From NCBI RefSeq assembly GCF_051020765.1, contig NW_027469341.1, positions 62,001 to 126,000 on the forward strand: a stretch of 64,000 nt of DNA, given 5' to 3'. This DNA comes from Lasioglossum baleicum. Lineage: Eukaryota; Arthropoda; Insecta; Hymenoptera; Halictidae. The translations under genes and the position numbers were made by a program. Below, in pieces: positions 59,860-64,000 of the stretch; within the stretch, counting starts at the first letter, position 1, and the number at the start of each line of letters is the position of its first letter. The notes under the pieces were generated by a model. That model had not been told where the DNA came from and searched no databases. It saw only the letters and a list, made by a program, of their open reading frames with translations.

Positions 59860-62634
59860 CATAACGCATAACGCATAACGCATAACGCAAACGCATAACG
59901 CATAACGCATAACGCATAACGCATAACGCATAACGCATAACGCATAACCCATAACCCATAACGCATAACGCATAACGCATAACGCATAACGCATAACGCA
60001 TAACGCATAACGCATAACGCATAACGCATAACGCATAACGCATAACGCATAACGCATAACGCATAACGCATAACGGATAACGCAAGAAGCATAACGCATA
60101 ACGCATAAAGCATAACGCATAACGCATAACGCATAACGCATAACGCATAACGCATAACGCATAACGCATAACGCATAACGTATAACGCATAACGCATAAC
60201 GCATAACGCTTAACGCATAACGCATTACGCATAACGCATAACGCATAACGCATAACGCTTAACGCATAGCTCATAACGCATAACGCATAACGCTTAACGC
60301 ATAACGCATAACGCATAACGCATAACGCATAACGCATAACGCATAACGCATAACGCATAACGCATAACGCATAACGCATAACGCATAACGCATAACGCAT
60401 AACACATATCGCATAACGCATAACGCATAACGCATAACGCATAACGCATAACGCATAACGCATAACGCATAACGCATAACGCATAACGCATAACGCATAA
60501 CGCATAACGCATAACGCATAACGCATAACGCATAACGCATAACGAATTACGCATAACGCATATCGCATAACACATAACGCTTAACGCATAACGCTTAACG
60601 CATAACGCATTACGCATAACGCATAACGCATAACGGATAACGCATGACGCATAACGCATAACGCATAACGCATAACGCATAACGCATAACGCATAACGCA
60701 TAACGCATAACGCATAACGCATAACGCATAACGCATAACGCATAACGCATAACGCATAACGCATAACGCATAACGCATAACGCATAACGCATAACGCATA
60801 ACGCATAACGCATAACGCATAACGCATAACGCATAACGCATAACGCATAACGCATAACGCATAACGCATAACGCATAACGCATAACGCATAACGCATAAC
60901 GCATAACGCATAACGCATAACGCATAACGCATAACGCATAACGCATAACGCATAACGCATAACGCATATCGCATAACGCATAACGCATAACGCATAACGC
61001 ATAACGCATAACGCATAACGCATAACGCATAACGCATAACGCATAACGCATAACGCATAACGCATAACGCATAACGAATTACGCATAACGCATATCGCAT
61101 AACACATAACGCTTAACGCATAACGCTTAACGCATAACGCATTACGCATAACGCATAACGCATAACGGATAACGCATGACGCATAACGCATAACGCATAA
61201 CGCATAACGCATAACGCATAACGCATAACGCATAACGCATAACGCATAACGCATAACGCATAACGCATAACGCATAACGCATAACGCATAACGCATAACG
61301 CATAACGCATAACGCATAACGCATAACGCATAACGCATAACGCATAACGCATAACGCATAACGCATAACGCATAACGCATAACGCATAACGCATAACGCA
61401 TAACGCATAACGCATAACGCATAACGCATAACGCATAACGCATAACGCATAACGCATAACGCATAACGCATAACGCATAACGCATAACGCATAACGCATA
61501 ACGCATAACGCATAACGCATAACGCATAACGCATAACGCATAACGCATAACGCATAACGCATAACGCATAACGCATAACGCATAACGCATAACGCATAAC
61601 GCATAACGCATAACGCATAACGCATAACGCATAACGCATAACGCATAACGCATAACGCATAACGCATAACGCATAACGCATAACGCATAACGCATAACGC
61701 ATAACGCATAACGCATAACGCATAACGCATAACGCATAACGCATAACGCATAACGCATAACGCATAACGCATAACGCATAACGCATAACGCATAACGCAT
61801 AACGCATAACGCATAACGCATAACGCATAACGCATAACGCATAACGCATAACGCATAACGCATAACGCATAACGCATAACGCATAACGCATAACGCATAA
61901 CGCATAACGCATAACGCATAACGCATAACGCATAACGCATAACGCATAACGCATAACGCATAACGCATAACGCATAACGCTTAACGCATAACGCATTACG
62001 CATAACGCATAACGCATAACGCATAACGCATAACCCATAACGCATAACGCATAACGCATAACGCATAACGCATAACGCATAACGCATAACGCATAACGCA
62101 TAACGCATAACGGATAACGCATAACGGATAACGCAAACGCATAACGCATAACGCATAACGCATAACGCATAACGCATAACGCATAACGCATAACGCATAA
62201 CGCATAACGCATAACGCATAACGCATAACGCATAACGCATAACGCATAACGCATAACGCATAACGCATAACGCATAACGCATAACGCATCACGCATAACG
62301 CATAACGTATAACGCGTAACGCATAACACATATCGCATAACGCATAACGCATAACGCATAACGCTTAACGCATAACGCATAACGCATAACGCATAACGCA
62401 TAACGGATAACGCATAACGCATAACGCATAACGGATAACGCACAACGCATAACGCATAACGCATAACGCATAACGCATAACGCATAACGCATAACGCATA
62501 ACGCATAACGCATAACGCATAACGCATAACGCATAACGCATAACGCATAACGCATAACGCATAACGCATAACCCATAACCCATAACGCATAACGCATAAC
62601 GCATAACGCATAACGCATAACGCATAACGCATAA
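59860..62634. repeat. Heptamer satellite between solo LTR copies 2 and 3
   Basis: CATAACG array with CAAACG at 59,888, exactly 29 bp past the element, as after copies 1 and 3. Unlike after copy 1, the next landmark is a CAAGAAG box (60,076-60,110), so the higher-order unit is spliced differently here. A 798-bp pure run spans 61,182-61,979. CAAACG recurs at 62,134 and CATCACG at 62,287, before the third element. No gene is visible. Confidence 0.97.
62630..62634. repeat. Target-site duplication CATAA, left of LTR copy 3
   Basis: Right partner at 63,146-63,150. Identical arrangement to copies 1 and 2. Confidence 0.6.
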
Positions 62635-63145
62635 TGTTTCGACTTCGACCGACGGTCGGAAAGCCTGAGTGCCGGGATCGCCCAGGTTTGGACGCGCGAG
62701 GAAAGGTAACGGTCACGACACAAGGATTAAAGAAGACTCGCGGTGGACGATGTGATGGAGATCAATGACGAACGTTGATTTATTGATATGAAAGAAGTGG
62801 AGCGCGCACGGCTCTGACCCGCGTGAATTCCAGAAAAGCAGGTGTTACAAAAGGTTTTTGAACCAGAGTGTTTCTGTGCGCGATGAACCAGAGAGAGTGA
62901 CCCCGCTTCGCCGAGGGGGTTCCCGAATAGGCCCAAGTCGACGAACGCGGTGGTCCGCGATTGGCGGATCGATCGCAGAGTCGATTGTTTCGGGATTCGA
63001 ATCGAGGTAGTTTACGGGTCACGACGGCGAGCCGTTGAGAACGCGGTGTCGAAAATAATAACACGCGGCGTGTGTTCTTGAAATTGGTAGAAAAACCCGG
63101 CGTGTCTCAATCGACCGGTAAACTTCTCGATTTGAATCCCGAACA
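62635..63145 (-). mobile_element. Solo LTR-like element, copy 3 (511 bp)
   Basis: It starts 3,286 bp after copy 2 and exactly 6,180 bp after copy 1. It has C at 62,879 and A at 63,136, both shared with copy 2 and different from copy 1. CATCACG lies 348 bp upstream and CAAACG 29 bp downstream, as for copy 1. Both element ends and the CATAA flanks are intact. Confidence 0.75.
62779..62784 (-). promoter_or_regulatory. Putative polyadenylation signal AATAAA in LTR copy 3
   Basis: Same position within the element as in copies 1 and 2. Confidence 0.5.
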
Positions 63146-64000
63146 CATAACGCATAACGCATAACGCATAACGCAAACGCATAACGCATAACGCATAACG
63201 CATAACGCATAACGCATAACGCATAACGCATAACGCATAACCCATAACCCATAACGCATAACGCATAACGCATAACGCATAACGCATAACGCATAACGCA
63301 TAACGCATAACGCATAACGCATAACGCATAACGCATAACGCATAACGCATAACGCATAACGCATAACGGATAACGCAAGAAGCATAACGCATAACGCATA
63401 AAGCATAACGCATAACGCATAACGCATAACGCATAACGCATAACGCATAACGCATAACGCATAACGCATAACGTATAACGCATAACGCATAACGCATAAC
63501 GCTTAACGCATAACGCATTACGCATAACGCATAACGCATAACGCATAACGCTTAACGCATAGCTCATAACGCATAACGCATAACGCTTAACGCATAACGC
63601 ATAACGCATAACGCATAACGCATAACGCATAACGCATAACGGATAACGCATAACGCATAACGCATAACGCATAACGCATAACGCATAACGCATAACGCAT
63701 AACGCATAACGCATAACGCATAACGCATAACGCATAACGCATAACGCATAACGCATAACGCGTAACGCATAATGCATAACGCATAACGCTTAACGCATAG
63801 CCCATAACGCATAACGCATAACGCATCGCGCATAACGCATAACGGATAACGCATAACGCATAACGCATAACGGATAACGCATAACGCATAACGCATAACG
63901 CATAACGAATTACGCATAACGCATAACCCATGACGCATAACGCATAACGCATAACGCATAACGCATAACGCATAACGCATAACGCATAACGCATAACGGA
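63146..64000. repeat. Heptamer satellite after solo LTR copy 3, running off the window
   Basis: CATAACG array with CAAACG at 63,174, a CAAGAAG box at 63,369-63,403, and a late K block at 63,789-63,935. It continues to the last base, so the array extends past the window. The left edge of the window is likewise inside the array. Confidence 0.97.
63789..63935 (+). repeat. Late K block near the right edge
   Basis: Same order as at 57,217, but preceded by a CAAGAAG box (63,369) and an X-like start near 63,550. Confidence 0.85.

Noticed and set aside
56455..63145. Three independent transposon insertions into the array
   Set aside because: Same phase, same flanking variant monomers and near identity point to one insertion copied with its surroundings.
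1..64000. Telomeric repeat
   Set aside because: The length of 7 bp is telomere-like, but neither strand has the clustered G-run of telomere motifs. The array also has many inherited variants, nested higher-order repeats and embedded elements, which suit an internal satellite better.
1..64000. CRISPR array
   Set aside because: Repeats are 7 bp and contiguous with no unique spacers, and there are no cas genes.

Overview
This 64 kb window is almost entirely one satellite DNA array. The monomer is the 7-bp unit CATAACG, read on the + strand. It occupies about 62.5 kb, and the only non-satellite DNA is three near-identical copies of a 511-bp element near the right end (56,455-56,965, 59,349-59,859 and 62,635-63,145). 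I see no credible protein-coding gene, rRNA, tRNA, CRISPR array or bacterial-type operon. The long minus-strand open frames spelling a seven-residue peptide over and over follow from the heptamer having no stop codon on that strand.

The organism is very probably a eukaryote: a multi-kilobase simple satellite with nested higher-order repeats and embedded solo-LTR-like elements. The 511-bp element is rich in CpG (about 57 by hand count, well above expectation), so the host does not seem to deplete CpG. That would fit an insect such as a hymenopteran, but this is a weak guess. No taxon-specific gene is present.

Layout. (1) 1-20 kb: array organised by a recurring pair of variant-rich blocks, called K1 and K2 here, usually 34 heptamers apart. 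A 4.4-kb stretch at 36-4,452 recurs at 8,149-12,586, and K1 recurs at 1,120, 1,260 and 1,771 bp between 14.7 and 18.8 kb. (2) 20-27 kb: altered K blocks plus a new 126-bp block, X. (3) 27.8-33 kb: a tandem duplication of about 2.57 kb. (4) 33-42.7 kb: long near-pure tracts, including about 1.56 kb at 35.3-36.9 kb with one variant monomer, then a duplication of about 2.02 kb. (5) 42.7-45.3 kb: a cluster of single-base indels that break the otherwise strict 7-bp register. (6) 45.3-54.9 kb: register restored, with a 1,246-bp duplication and later block variants. (7) 54.9-64 kb: a higher-order unit of about 2.9-3.3 kb, each copy carrying the 511-bp element at the same place.

The 511-bp element looks like a solo LTR on the minus strand. 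It has TG...CA ends, an internal AATAAA, and a 5-bp CATAA target duplication that leaves a perfect empty site. All three copies sit at the same phase and between the same variant monomers, so one insertion was later amplified with the satellite. The window therefore records how a heptamer satellite grows: unit-by-unit slippage, local block amplification, and kilobase-scale duplication that carries inserted elements along. Nothing here works as a gene pathway.
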